Assembly: GCF_006496635.1 (NCBI RefSeq)
Contig: NZ_CP022958.1
Span: forward strand, 806,001-870,000
Length of the DNA: 64,000 bases
Source: Azoarcus sp. DD4
GTDB taxonomy: Bacteria; Pseudomonadota; Gammaproteobacteria; Burkholderiales; Rhodocyclaceae
Reading direction: 5' to 3'
Each line of letters begins with the position of its first letter. Position 1 is the first letter of the stretch. This document shows, piece after piece, positions 8,153-16,699 of this stretch. The notes under the pieces were generated by a model. That model was not told the DNA's origin. It searched no databases and worked only from the letters and a program-made list of their open reading frames with translations. The position numbers and the translations under genes were made by a program.

Positions 8153-8597
8153 TGCCTTTCCTAGTGGTCTATTACCGATGAAAAATGCCGATTGCGGGAT
8201 GGCTGGCCGCTTGCCGGAGGCGACGCCCGCCACCGTGCTCAGGACACAGCGCGGCCCGACCGCGTGGAACGCGGGGGACGAAGCGCTTTATGTCTGGCTG
8301 GTGCTGCGGGCGGCCCCTGGTGCTTGCATCCATGGGCCGACTTGGCTGGCTGATCCACACAGGGAGGACTGGCTGGCTATGGGTGCCGGGCGAACCGGCA
8401 CCGGGAGTTCGGACGCTGAGCGTGGCTCCCGACTGCGATTGCAGATGGTTACGATTCTCAATAAATCATTAATCTGCGTCAATGCTATTGAGAACAATTC
8501 GTAATAATTTTTGTGCTATGCGGGATTCTGTTGCATGAGTGCCACACGCCTGCACCGCCGATGGCGCAGGCAGGTGTCCGGCGGGAGCCGGCCGGAT
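8153..8597. other. Intergenic region between efflux operon and receptor gene
   Basis: About 445 bp between the end of the efflux operon and the receptor start, both read on the minus strand. It holds the paired Fur-like sites near 8449-8507. The part from 8160 to 8440 is GC-rich and codes for nothing I recognise on either strand; it may be an extended 5' leader of the receptor mRNA. Confidence 0.5.
8449..8507 (-). promoter_or_regulatory. Paired Fur-like sites upstream of the siderophore receptor
   Basis: An AT-rich island in otherwise GC-rich DNA holds two Fur-like cores: ACGATTCTCAATAAATCATT at 8451-8470 and TATTGAGAACAATTCGTAAT at 8485-8504. The second shares its core with the site at 2784-2799 near feoB. 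They lie about 300 bp from the receptor ATG, so the leader would be long unless a promoter sits closer. Confidence 0.55.
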
Positions 8598-10028
8598 TCA
8601 GTTGCCTGAGGGGATACTGGCCTGCCAGCCGCCGCCGAGCGCCTTGTACAGGCTCACCGCATCCGACAGCCTGGCCTGACGCAGCTGAACGAGCTGGTCC
8701 TGCGCCGAGAACAGTGTGCGCTGGGCATCCAGCACGGTGAGGAGGTCGGCCGCACCCTCGCGGTAACGCAGCTCGGCCAGCCGTAGCGAGCGCTGCGCCT
8801 CGGCCAGGATTTCGCGCTGGGCGCCTTCCTGATTGGCGTCGCGGTTGGCGTTGCCGAGCGCATCCTCCACTTCCTTCAAGGCCGTGATGATGGCGCTGCG
8901 ATAGCTCTCCAGCAGTTCGCGCTGGCGCGAGCGGGCGATATCGACTTCGGTGCGCAGCCGGCCGCCGTCGAAGATGGTCTGCACCACCGCCGCGGACAGC
9001 GACACGCTGGTGCTGGGGTCGGCCAGCGACAGCAGCAGGCTGCTCGCCACGCCGCCGCCGGCCGACAGGCTGAAGCCCGGCAGCAGCGCCGCGCGTGCCG
9101 CGGCGATGTCGGCCGAGGCGGCGGCGAGGCTGGCTTCGGCGCTGGCGAGGTCGGGCCGGCGCAGCAGCAGTTCGGCCGGCAGGCCGGGCGTCACTGCGGG
9201 GATGGCGAGCGCCGTCAGGCGTTCGAATTCCGGCGCAGGCTCCTGCGGATTGCGCCCGAGCAGGATGGCGAGTGCCGAGCGCGTCTGGCGCACGCTCACA
9301 TCCAGCGGCTCGATGGCGGCGCGCTGGGTCAGCACGGTGGTGCGCTGCTGGCTCACTTCCAGTGCGGACGCTGCGCCGTTGCGGTAGCGCGCTTCCACCA
9401 CCTTGAGCACGCGCTCGGCAATGGCGAGATTCTGGCGGGCAATCTCCAGCCGTTCCTGCAGCGTCAGCAGCTGGAAATAGGTGGTGGCGACGCTGGCGGC
9501 GAGCGACAGGCGGGCGCTGTCGCGATCGTAGCGCGTGGTGGCGAGCGCGGCGGCGGCACTGTCGACATTGGCGGCGATGCGGCCCCAGAGGTCGATCTCG
9601 TAGCTGGCCGAAAGGCCGAGCGAAGTCGATTTGCTCTCGCTGATCGTGCTGCCGCCGCGATCACCGGCATCGCTGCGGCTCCAGCCGCTGTCGCCGCCCA
9701 GACTGAGCGAGGGGAAGAGCGAAGCCCGCGTGCTGCGCAGCGCGAGCTCGGCCTGGATCACGCGCTCCGCCTGGATCTGCAGGTCGGGGCTGGCGACCAG
9801 GGCCTCGGCGATCAGGGCGTCGAGCGCGGCGGAGCCGAAGGCCTGCCACCAGGTGTCGGGCTGGATGGCGGCGGGTGCTGCGTCGGTGGTCTCGGTCCAG
9901 CGCGCCGGCAGCGGCTGGTCGGGGCGGGCGGTCGGTTCGGTGATGGCGCAGCCGCCGAGCAGGGCGACGACAAGGCCGGCGAGCAGCGGCTTCGCATAAA
10001 GGGCGTTCATGGGCATCGGGGGCTTCAT
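8598..10028 (-). CDS. NodT-family efflux outer-membrane lipoprotein (TolC-like)
   Basis: The 476-residue product has a lipoprotein signal with lipobox LLGGC (Cys27), followed by the two repeated outer-membrane efflux protein domains seen in OprM/NodT. Examples are PDLQIQAERVIQAELALRSTRASLFPSLSLGG, the WGRIAANVDSAAAAL segment, and the mirrored LRYREGAADLLTVLDAQRTLF near the C-terminus. It would form the outer-membrane channel of a tripartite pump with the MacA and MacB proteins encoded immediately upstream. The ATG overlaps the macB stop by 4 bp, so the three genes form one operon. Confidence 0.9.
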   Translation of the reverse strand: MKPPMPMNALYAKPLLAGLVVALLGGCAITEPTARPDQPLPARWTETTDAAPAAIQPDTWWQAFGSAALDALIAEALVASPDLQIQAERVIQAELALRSTRASLFPSLSLGGDSGWSRSDAGDRGGSTISESKSTSLGLSASYEIDLWGRIAANVDSAAAALATTRYDRDSARLSLAASVATTYFQLLTLQERLEIARQNLAIAERVLKVVEARYRNGAASALEVSQQRTTVLTQRAAIEPLDVSVRQTRSALAILLGRNPQEPAPEFERLTALAIPAVTPGLPAELLLRRPDLASAEASLAAASADIAAARAALLPGFSLSAGGGVASSLLLSLADPSTSVSLSAAVVQTIFDGGRLRTEVDIARSRQRELLESYRSAIITALKEVEDALGNANRDANQEGAQREILAEAQRSLRLAELRYREGAADLLTVLDAQRTLFSAQDQLVQLRQARLSDAVSLYKALGGGWQASIPSGN

Positions 10029-12001
10029 TCGGAGGCGAGGGCGACCACCGGGTCCAGTCGTGCGGCCTTGCGCGCCGGCAGGTAGCCGAACACCAGGCCG
10101 GTGGCGAAGGCGCAGCCGAAGGCCAGCAGCACGGGCATCAGCGAGTATCTGATCGGCGTGCCGAAGGCGGCGATGACCGCCGCGGTGCCGAGCCCGACGG
10201 CGACGCCGATCAGTCCGCCGAGCGCCGACACCACCAGCGCTTCGATCAGGAACTGCTGCAGGATGTTCTTCATGCGCGCGCCGGTGGCCATGCGGATACC
10301 GATCTCGCGGGTGCGCTCGGTGACTGACACCAGCATGATGTTCATCACGCCGATGCCGCCCACCAGCAGCGAGATCGCCGCCACGGTGCCGAGCAGGATG
10401 GTGAGCGTGTTCTGGGTGGCCGACACGGTGTCGATCACCGAGGCCATGTTGCGGATCTGGAAGTCCTCAACACCGTGGCGGGCGAGCAGCAACTGGCTGA
10501 CCTCGTTCTGCGTCGTATCGATGCGGGCGACGTCCTCCACCGCGACGGTGACGTTGCGCAGGTAGCGTTGACCGGTAAGGCGCAGGCTGCCCGTGGTGTA
10601 GGGCACGAAGACGATGTCGTCCTGGTCCTGGCCCCAGGGCGTGGCGCCCTTGGGGCTCATCACGCCAATGATCTGGAAGGGGATGTTGTTTACCAGCACG
10701 TACTGTCCGATCGGACTGGCGCCGGGGAAGAGCGCGCTGGCGGTGGTCTGACCGAGCACCGCGACGGTGGCGTAGCGGGCCTCGTCGTCGGCGCTGAAGA
10801 AGGTGCCGCTGGCAACGTCCCAGTTGCGCGCGATGCCGTAGTTCCACGAGGTGGCGTTGGCGGTGGTGCGCTGGTCGGTGTTGCCGGCGCGCACGGTGAC
10901 GCTGGCGCTCTGTTCCGGTACCGAGGCCAGCACGTTGGGTAGTTCGGCGATCGCGCGCACGTCCTCGATCACCAGGGTGGCGGTGGTTTCGCGGCCGCGC
11001 TGGTTAGGTGCGCCGGGGCGCACGGTGAGCAGGTTGGTGCCCATCGCGCTGATCTGGTCGACCACCTTGGCCTTGGCGCCGTCGCCGATCGCCAGCATGG
11101 CGATCACCGAGGCGACGCCGATGACGATGCCGAGCAGCGTCAGCGCCGAGCGGAACAGATTGGCGCGCAGCGCCCGCAGTGCGGTACGGGTGGCTTCGAC
11201 CAGGTCCGACATCGACGAGGTACGGTCGACGTGCGGCGTGAAATCCGGCTCCGGCCCTTCCGGCTTGTGTGGCCCGGGATCGGCGACGATGCGCCCGTCG
11301 CGGATCTCGATGATGCGGTGGGCGAGTTCGGCGACCTCGCGGGCGTGGGTGATGAGGATGATGGTGTGGCCTTCGGCGGAAAGCTGGCGCAGCAGCTTCA
11401 TCACCTCTTCGCCACTCTTGCTGTCGAGCGCGCCGGTGGGCTCGTCGGCGAGGATGATGCGACCGCCGTTCATCAGCGCGCGCGCGATGGAAACCCGCTG
11501 CTGCTGGCCACCGGAGAGCTGGCCGGGACGGTGCTGGCTGCGTTCGGCCAATCCGAGCGCGGCCAGCAGCTGTTCGGCGCGGGCGTGACGTTCGGCCGGA
11601 GGCATGCCGGAATAGACTGCCGGCACCTCGACGTTCTCGCGTGCGGTCGCTCCGCCGAGCAGGTTGTAACTCTGGAATACGAAGCCGAAGGCCTCGCGGC
11701 GCAGCCGCGCCAGCTCGTCGCGGTCGAAACCGGCGACGTCCTCGCCCATGAAGTGGTAGGTGCCGCCAGTGGGGCGGTCGAGGCAGCCGAGGATGTTCAT
11801 CAGGGTCGACTTGCCCGAGCCGGAGGCGCCGACGATGGCGACGAACTCGCCCGGGTAGATGCGCAGGTCTATGCCGTGCAGCACGCGCGTCTCGACTTCA
11901 CCGTTACGAAAGCTGCGGGTGATGCCGGCGAGCTCGATCAGCGGTTCCGCCTGGGCGGCACCGGTGGTGGCTGCCGGAGCGGAGAAGGCTTCGCGTTTCA
12001 T
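10025..12001 (-). CDS. macB: MacB-type ABC transporter, ATPase and permease
   Basis: The 658-residue product starts with an ABC ATPase domain (Walker A GASGSGKST at 58-66, signature LSGGQQQRVSIARAL, Walker B ILADEPTGALD). The MacB periplasmic core follows, then an FtsX-like permease domain with three C-terminal membrane helices (LLGTVAAISLLVGGIGVMNIMLVSV with TERTREIGIRMA). A first membrane helix (LFRSALTLLGIVIGVASVIAMLAIG) links the ATPase and periplasmic parts. MacB-type pumps drive export of macrolides, peptides or siderophores by a mechanotransmission mechanism. The start overlaps the macA stop by 4 bp. The iron-gene surroundings would fit siderophore secretion, but that is inference only. 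Confidence 0.93.
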   Translation of the reverse strand: MKREAFSAPAATTGAAQAEPLIELAGITRSFRNGEVETRVLHGIDLRIYPGEFVAIVGASGSGKSTLMNILGCLDRPTGGTYHFMGEDVAGFDRDELARLRREAFGFVFQSYNLLGGATARENVEVPAVYSGMPPAERHARAEQLLAALGLAERSQHRPGQLSGGQQQRVSIARALMNGGRIILADEPTGALDSKSGEEVMKLLRQLSAEGHTIILITHAREVAELAHRIIEIRDGRIVADPGPHKPEGPEPDFTPHVDRTSSMSDLVEATRTALRALRANLFRSALTLLGIVIGVASVIAMLAIGDGAKAKVVDQISAMGTNLLTVRPGAPNQRGRETTATLVIEDVRAIAELPNVLASVPEQSASVTVRAGNTDQRTTANATSWNYGIARNWDVASGTFFSADDEARYATVAVLGQTTASALFPGASPIGQYVLVNNIPFQIIGVMSPKGATPWGQDQDDIVFVPYTTGSLRLTGQRYLRNVTVAVEDVARIDTTQNEVSQLLLARHGVEDFQIRNMASVIDTVSATQNTLTILLGTVAAISLLVGGIGVMNIMLVSVTERTREIGIRMATGARMKNILQQFLIEALVVSALGGLIGVAVGLGTAAVIAAFGTPIRYSLMPVLLAFGCAFATGLVFGYLPARKAARLDPVVALASE

Positions 12002-13254
12002 AGGCGGGGCGGCGGGCCGGCGGGACGGTTGCCGCCGGCGGCGGAGTTGGCGGCGGCTGCGGCGGCGAGGCCGGAAACCACCTGCTCGCCTTCTTCCAGG
12101 CCCGACACGACCTGCGTCTGCACCCGGTTGGAGACGCCGACCTCGATCTGCCGATCCTCCAGCGTGTTGTCGGCCTTGAGTACCTTCACGGTGACACGGC
12201 GCGTTCCGCCGGCTCCCGCCGGACGCGTCGGCGGGCTTGCGCCGTCGGCCCGGCGCTGTGGGCGGCCGCCCTGGTTGAGCGCGGCCACCGGGATCTGCAG
12301 CACGTCCTTGGCTTCGGCGACGACGAAGAAGACCTGGGCGGTCATTTGTGTCATCAGCTGGCCGTCGTCGTTGGGCACGTCGAACAGTGCGTTGTAGAGC
12401 ACGACGTTATTGGTGACGGTGGGCGTAGGCTCTATCTTGGTGAGCTTGCCGTACCAGCGCTTGCCCTTGCTGCCCAGGGTAGTGAAGTAGGCGGCCATGC
12501 CCAGCCGCAGGCGGCTGACGTCGGCTTCCGAGACCTGGGTCTGCACCGTCATGGTGGACAAGTCTGCGACGCGCAGGATGGTCGGCGCCGACTGGTTGGT
12601 GTTCAGGGTCTGGCCTTGTCGCGCGGTGACGGAAACCACGGTGCCGCTCATCGGCGACATGATGCGGGCGTACTGCAGGTTGGCTTCGTCGCCGCGCAGG
12701 GTCGATTCGTACTGCTCGATCTGCGCGCGCAGGGCCTCGAGCTGGGCTTCGGCCGATTTCAGCGTGGCGTCGGCAGTCTGCAGGGTTTCGGTGGTGGTGG
12801 CGTCCTCGGCCATCAGTGCGGTCTGGCGCTTGAACTGGATCTGGGCAAGCGCGACCTGGGCCTCGCGCTCCTTGAGCTGGGCGCGCAGGTTGCGCAGTTG
12901 CGCGCGCGCGGCGTCGACCTTGGAAAGGTACACGGTGGAGTCGATCTCGCCCAGCAGGTCGCCGGCCTCGACCATGGAACCGACTTCGACGTGGATCTTC
13001 TTGAGCTGGCCGGATACCTGGGCGCCGACATCCACGTACTCGCGCGGTTGCAGGGTGCCGGTGGCGGTGACGACATCCTCGATGTCGCCCCGCGCTACCG
13101 TGGCGAACTGGTAGGTGGCGGTCGGGTTGTTCCTGCCGAAGAGCATGGGCCAGGCGAGTGCGGCACCGCCGCCGACGAGCACGGCGAAGCCGACTAGGAT
13201 CAGGACGGGGCGCTTCCAGCCGCGCGCGGGGCGGCCTGCTGGGGTTGAGGTCAT
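11998..13254 (-). CDS. macA: MacA-type periplasmic adaptor (membrane fusion protein)
   Basis: The 418-residue product begins at ATG 13254 with a short cytosolic stretch and one membrane helix (PVLILVGFAVLVGGGAALAWPM). Next come a lipoyl half (DIEDVVTATGTLQPREYVDVGAQVSGQLKK), a long alpha-hairpin (about residues 110-190, coiled coil), the second lipoyl half (MSPMSGTVVSVTARQGQTLN) and beta-barrel domains. This is the HlyD/MacA adaptor layout. The C-terminus is Gly/Pro/Ala-rich. It links MacB to the outer-membrane channel encoded downstream. No recognised regulator lies next to the operon. Confidence 0.9.
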   Translation of the reverse strand: MTSTPAGRPARGWKRPVLILVGFAVLVGGGAALAWPMLFGRNNPTATYQFATVARGDIEDVVTATGTLQPREYVDVGAQVSGQLKKIHVEVGSMVEAGDLLGEIDSTVYLSKVDAARAQLRNLRAQLKEREAQVALAQIQFKRQTALMAEDATTTETLQTADATLKSAEAQLEALRAQIEQYESTLRGDEANLQYARIMSPMSGTVVSVTARQGQTLNTNQSAPTILRVADLSTMTVQTQVSEADVSRLRLGMAAYFTTLGSKGKRWYGKLTKIEPTPTVTNNVVLYNALFDVPNDDGQLMTQMTAQVFFVVAEAKDVLQIPVAALNQGGRPQRRADGASPPTRPAGAGGTRRVTVKVLKADNTLEDRQIEVGVSNRVQTQVVSGLEEGEQVVSGLAAAAAANSAAGGNRPAGPPPRL

Positions 13255-13385
13255 TGCGGACTTGGGTTGCGTTCTGGGCGTCGGGACTGACAGCGGTGGG
13301 GTACTTGGGTTCAAGCATAGCCGCCCGCGTGTGGACGCTGTGTATCGTATTGCAGTGCGCAAGGGAGACCCCTGCGACGGTCACA

Positions 13386-13426
13386 AAAGGAAACGGCGCA
13401 CGCCGCCAGGAGCAGGGTGCGCCGTT
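13386..13426 (-). terminator. Terminator of the tonB-exbB-exbD operon
   Basis: Read on the minus strand, AACGGCGCAC and GTGCGCCGTT form a perfect 10-bp stem with a 15-nt loop, followed by TCCTTTTG. It starts about 24 bp after the exbD stop, as expected for a Rho-independent terminator. Confidence 0.75.
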
Positions 13427-13449
13427 GCAGTACGAGCCGGGCGGCCGGA

Positions 13450-13866
13450 TCAGCGCTCGGGTACGGTGATGAAGCCCATCTTTTCGATGCCGGCCTCGCG
13501 TGCCTGCGACATGACCTCGGCCAGCTTCTGGTAGCGGGTGTTCTGGTCGGCGCGCAGGTGCAGCTCCGGCTGCGGAGTCTGCTTTGCCGCGGCGTCCAGA
13601 CGACCGACGAGCTGGTCGTCGGGCAGCGGCTCGTTGTTCCAGAACATCTTGCCGTCGGCGTCCAGCGCCAGCGTGACGGTTTCCGGCTTTTCGACGTTGG
13701 GCTGGCTGGCCGCCTTGGGCAGGTCGATCTTGACCGAATGGGTGAGCAGCGGCGCGGTGATCATGAATACGATCAGCAGGACCAGCATCACGTCGATCAG
13801 CGGCACCATGTTGATGTCGCTGGTCGGCTGACGGTCACCGCCCTGGCTGAAACCTCCGAATGCCAT
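13450..13866 (-). CDS. exbD: Biopolymer transport protein ExbD
   Basis: The 138-residue product has the ExbD layout: a short cytosolic N-terminus (SDINMVPLIDVMLVLLIVFM) containing the conserved membrane Asp (D25 in PLIDVML), one membrane helix, then a periplasmic domain ending in GFITVPER. With ExbB it uses the proton gradient to energise TonB. The start at 13866 overlaps the exbB stop in a TGATG arrangement, which fits translational coupling. It is the last gene before a clear terminator. Confidence 0.93.
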   Translation of the reverse strand: MAFGGFSQGGDRQPTSDINMVPLIDVMLVLLIVFMITAPLLTHSVKIDLPKAASQPNVEKPETVTLALDADGKMFWNNEPLPDDQLVGRLDAAAKQTPQPELHLRADQNTRYQKLAEVMSQAREAGIEKMGFITVPER

Positions 13867-14630
13867 CACGCAGCTCCCGCGGCGGCGAGGCGGGTGGCGC
13901 CGGTCTTGCCGTTGGCGCCTTCCTTGCCCTGCTCGGCAAGCGGCGCGATGCGGGCGCCGGTGGAGAACCAGGCATGCAGATCGTGGGCAAAGGCGTCGAG
14001 CTCGGACAGTTCGACGCGGTTGGCGCGGGTGAAGGCGTTGTAGGCCAGCACCGCCGGAATCGCGACGAAGAGGCCGAAGGCGGTCATGATCAGCGCCTCG
14101 CCCACCGGACCGGCGACCTTGTCGAGCGTGGCCATGCCGGACGCGCTGATGTTGACCAGGGCGTGGTAGATGCCCCACACCGTGCCGAAAAGGCCGACGA
14201 AGGGCGCGGTCGAGCCGATCGAGGCCAGCATGGTGAGGCCGGACTCGAGGCGGGAGGTCGACAGCGAGATCGACTTGCGCAGCGCGCGGGTGATGAACTC
14301 GTCGGCGTCGAGCTTGCCGCCCAGGGTTTCCTGGTGGGTATGGCGGCGCACATGCTCGGCTGCGGCGGCACCCTGGCGGGCGAGTTCCTCGAAGGGCGAA
14401 TCGGGCGCCTGGGTCTGCAGGCGGCGCAGGCCGTCATTGAGGTCGGAGGCGGCCCAGAAGGCGTCGACCGCGTCGATGCTGCGACGCGCGCGCAGCTGGC
14501 GCAGGCTGCGCACCAGGATCAGGTACCAGCTGGTGACCGACATCGCCAGCAGCAGGATGGCGACGGTGCGGATGATGGAATCGGACTGCCCCCACAGGTG
14601 GGCGAATCCGAATGCTTGCGTTCCTTCCAT
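13866..14630 (-). CDS. exbB: Biopolymer transport protein ExbB (MotA/TolQ/ExbB family)
   Basis: The 254-residue product has three membrane segments (IIRTVAILLLAMSVTSWYLILV near the N-terminus, then LTMLASIGSTAPFVGLFGTVWGIYHALV and ALIMTAFGLFVAIPAVLAYNAF). The conserved ExbB core GSTAPFVGLFGTVWGI is intact. The C-terminal cytosolic tail is about 45 residues. ExbB forms the pentameric proton channel of the TonB motor. The ATG lies directly after the tonB stop (gap of 2 bp), so tonB, exbB and exbD are one translational unit. Confidence 0.93.
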   Translation of the reverse strand: MEGTQAFGFAHLWGQSDSIIRTVAILLLAMSVTSWYLILVRSLRQLRARRSIDAVDAFWAASDLNDGLRRLQTQAPDSPFEELARQGAAAAEHVRRHTHQETLGGKLDADEFITRALRKSISLSTSRLESGLTMLASIGSTAPFVGLFGTVWGIYHALVNISASGMATLDKVAGPVGEALIMTAFGLFVAIPAVLAYNAFTRANRVELSELDAFAHDLHAWFSTGARIAPLAEQGKEGANGKTGATRLAAAGAA

Positions 14631-14632
14631 GT

Positions 14633-15448
14633 TCAGTTTCCTTCAAGTTTGAAAACAATCGGCACCAGTACCCAGGCTTCGACGTTGCGATCGCCCTGCC
14701 GGGCCGGGACGAAGCTCCAGCGCGTGACCGCCTGACGTGCCGCATTGTCGAGACGCTCGAAACCGGAGCTGCGCGAGATTTCGATCTGGCTCGGCCGCCC
14801 GTCGGGCGAAACCTGCACCCGCAACATCACCTTGCCCTCTTCGCGCATGCGCCGTGACAGCGGCGGATAAGTGGGGTGCGGGTTGTTCAGGTAGTCGGCA
14901 TCGAAGCGGGCGGCGACGATGGGTGCTGCGGCAGGCGCTGCGACCGGTGCCGGCGGCGCGGGGGCGGGCGCTGCGGGTGGCGCGCTTTCCTGGACGGGTG
15001 CGGGGTCGGTGTTCTGCGCGGTCAGCGCGCTTTGCGAAGTCGACGGTGCCGGCTCGGCTGGTGCCTTCGGCGGCAGGGGCTTGGGCGGTTTTGGTCGCAC
15101 CGCAAGCTGCTTCTTGGGCGGTTCCGGCTGCACCGGGGCGGGCGGGGTCGGCGGGGCTGCCTCTGGTTGCGGCGGCGCCTCGAGCGGGATGAAGGCGATC
15201 TGGATAGGCCGGATCTCCGGCGGCGCGACCGGCTTGCCCAGATAGGTCAGCGCGAGCAGGCCGGCCACATGCGCCGCAATCACCAGTGCGCCGAGACCGG
15301 CACGTTCGGGCAAACGCTTGTGGCGTCCGGGACGGACGGGAGAGGCGGCGGACTGCACCGCCTCTCCCGTCCGCGTCGGCGACCGAGCTTGCACGCCGGG
15401 CTGGGGTGGGGCGGCAGAAATGGAAATGGCCTGGCTTGCTGCGTTCAT
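14633..15448 (-). CDS. tonB: TonB energy-transducing protein
   Basis: The 271-residue product has an N-terminal cytosolic region, one membrane helix (LGALVIAAHVAGLLALTYL), a long Pro/Ala/Glu-rich periplasmic spacer (for example PPTPPAPVQPEPPKK) and a C-terminal TonB domain (NPHPTYPPLSRRMREEGKVMLRVQVSPDG with the YPP motif, ending in FKLEGN). It transmits energy from ExbBD to receptors such as the Fiu-like protein in this window. The ATG at 15448 is chosen because it precedes the membrane helix at a usual distance; the frame extends only 16 codons upstream. Confidence 0.93.
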   Translation of the reverse strand: MNAASQAISISAAPPQPGVQARSPTRTGEAVQSAASPVRPGRHKRLPERAGLGALVIAAHVAGLLALTYLGKPVAPPEIRPIQIAFIPLEAPPQPEAAPPTPPAPVQPEPPKKQLAVRPKPPKPLPPKAPAEPAPSTSQSALTAQNTDPAPVQESAPPAAPAPAPPAPVAAPAAAPIVAARFDADYLNNPHPTYPPLSRRMREEGKVMLRVQVSPDGRPSQIEISRSSGFERLDNAARQAVTRWSFVPARQGDRNVEAWVLVPIVFKLEGN

Positions 15449-15476
15449 CGGTGGATTTCCGGGCTGCGGGCTGTCG

Positions 15477-15620
15477 TCAGAGCGGGAGGAGGGCACTGGT
15501 GGCGGAGGCGCCGTGGGCTTGGCCCAGGGTCAGGTCGAGCACGATGGCGGCAGCGAGCAGGTAGAGCGCACAGCGCCGGGCGGGAAATGCCGGCTGGGGG
15601 CGGGGAGATCCGATCTTCAT
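15477..15620 (-). CDS. Possible small membrane protein upstream of tonB
   Basis: A 47-residue frame begins at ATG 15620 between bfr and tonB on the same strand. It has a basic N-terminus (PRPQPAFPARR) and one hydrophobic segment (CALYLLAAAIVLDLTLG). No good ribosome-binding site sits at the usual distance, and I do not recognise the product. It may be a real small ORF of the iron operon or chance. Confidence 0.3.
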   Translation of the reverse strand: MKIGSPRPQPAFPARRCALYLLAAAIVLDLTLGQAHGASATSALLPL

Positions 15621-15680
15621 GGCAAACCGTCGTTCCTCGGCAGGAGGCCTGCTGGCTCGCCCCGGTCCGGAGCTGGCTGG

Positions 15681-15714
15681 CTGCGGGCGGACCGTCGTGA
15701 TGGCCGCCCGCGCA
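15681..15714 (-). terminator. Hairpin after bfr
   Basis: GCGGGCGG at 15683-15690 and CCGCCCGC at 15704-15711 form an 8-bp GC stem with a 13-nt loop, just after the bfr stop codon. No T-tract follows on the minus strand, so this may attenuate rather than end transcription into tonB. Confidence 0.4.
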
Positions 15715-15717
15715 GGC

Positions 15718-16194
15718 TCAGGAGTTGTGTCCCATCTGGGATTGCAGGTAGTTCTGCAGGCCCACGCTTTCGACCAGTTCGAGCTGGGTTTCGAGGTAGT
15801 CGATGTGTTCTTCCGTGTCTTCGAGAATTTCTTCGAGCAGTTCGCGCGACACGTAGTCCTTACAGGACTCGCAATAGGCGATGCCTTCCACCAGATCGGC
15901 ACGCGAGCCGACTTCCAGCTTGAGGTCGCCCTGCAGGCATTCCGGCACGTTCTCGCCGATCATCAGCTTGTTGAGGTTCTGCAGGTTGGGCAGGCCTTCG
16001 AGGAAAAGGACGCGCTCGATCAGCTTGTCGGCGTGCTTCATCTCCTCGATGGATTCTTCGTACTCGTGTTTGCCCAGTTGCACCAGCCCCCAGTTCTTGT
16101 ACATGCGGGCATGGAGGAAATACTGGTTGATCGCCGTCAGTTCGTTGGTGAGCTGCTTGTTGAGCAGCTGGATGACTTTCTTGTCGCCTTTCAT
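15718..16194 (-). CDS. bfr: Bacterioferritin
   Basis: The 158-residue product is a bacterioferritin subunit, an iron-storage 24-mer with haem at dimer interfaces. The haem ligand Met52 is present. Ferroxidase ligands matching E. coli E18, E51, H54, E94 and H130 are present at the same numbers. Position 127 is Thr where E. coli and Pseudomonas BfrB have Glu, within ILEDTEEHIDYLE. A neighbouring Glu128 might substitute, or this subunit may work with a second Bfr type. The bfd gene immediately upstream overlaps it by 4 bp, which fits iron mobilisation by Bfd-mediated electron transfer. Confidence 0.95.
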   Translation of the reverse strand: MKGDKKVIQLLNKQLTNELTAINQYFLHARMYKNWGLVQLGKHEYEESIEEMKHADKLIERVLFLEGLPNLQNLNKLMIGENVPECLQGDLKLEVGSRADLVEGIAYCESCKDYVSRELLEEILEDTEEHIDYLETQLELVESVGLQNYLQSQMGHNS

Positions 16195-16433
16195 GAGGCC
16201 TCCACGGCAAGGGAATACGAGGAAGCGGCGCCGGTTCTCACCGGTGCCGCCATGCAGGTCCGGGCCTTCTCGGCCAGCGCCGAGCGCAGGCAGTCACGCG
16301 CGCACACCGCGCAGCGTCCGCACTCGGCCGTCACGCCCAGCTCCTCGCGGAGATGGCGCAGGGTAGACAGGCCTTCACTGACGGCTTCGTTGATGTGACG
16401 TTCGGTTACTGCGTTGCAGACACAGACATACAT
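16191..16433 (-). CDS. bfd: Bacterioferritin-associated ferredoxin
   Basis: The 80-residue product has the BFD-like [2Fe-2S] motif: C4-x-C6 near the N-terminus (MYVCVCNAVTE) and C38-x2-C41 (TAECGRCAVCA). Bfd binds the haem site of bacterioferritin and passes electrons to release stored iron as Fe(II). The stop overlaps the bfr start (ATGA), so the two are coupled. A C-terminal extension after about residue 55 is not part of the core motif. It follows hemP by about 40 bp, so iron-starvation induction via the same Fur site is likely. Confidence 0.92.
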   Translation of the reverse strand: MYVCVCNAVTERHINEAVSEGLSTLRHLREELGVTAECGRCAVCARDCLRSALAEKARTCMAAPVRTGAASSYSLAVEAS

Positions 16434-16474
16434 AGTCTAGCCTCGTCGTGGAATTTTCGCCTTGCCCAGGCGGC

Positions 16475-16684
16475 TTACTTGGTCAGGATCAGCTTGCCTG
16501 CGCGGGTCGCGCGCAGCACGTAGTTCACGCCCTGGTGGTCGATGGTCACGCAGGATCGACCGCCGAGAAGCTGGGCACTGGGAATGGCCAGCCCCGATTC
16601 ATCCGCGGGGCTGCCCGCCAGCTTCGACCCGGGGGCGTCGGCTGAGGCGCGGGTGGCGCTTTGGTCTGAGGTCTCGATCGTCAT
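16475..16684 (-). CDS. hemP: Hemin uptake protein HemP
   Basis: The 69-residue product ends with the HemP signature: SAQLLGGRSCVTIDHQGVNYVLR followed by RAGKLILTK. The N-terminal 30 residues are a low-complexity Ser/Ala/Asp stretch. HemP/HmuP proteins are small cytosolic factors linked to haem receptor expression in betaproteobacteria. No haem receptor or hmuTUV gene lies in this window. The ATG is at 16684, about 17 bp downstream of a Fur-like site, and the gene leads the bfd-bfr-tonB-exbBD series. Confidence 0.88.
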   Translation of the reverse strand: MTIETSDQSATRASADAPGSKLAGSPADESGLAIPSAQLLGGRSCVTIDHQGVNYVLRATRAGKLILTK

Positions 16685-16699
16685 GCTTTGGCATCACAC

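Noticed and set aside
5858..8164. Long plus-strand open frame
   Set aside because: It is antisense to the TonB receptor gene and is rich in Val/Gly/Arg as expected for a shadow frame.
15625..15720. Cobalamin riboswitch-like motif upstream of the small ORF before tonB (AGCCAGCAGGCCTCCTGCCG on the minus strand)
   Set aside because: It resembles the 3' B12 box only loosely, the space to the bfr stop is under 100 nt and no GCCACTG or GGGAA elements are present.
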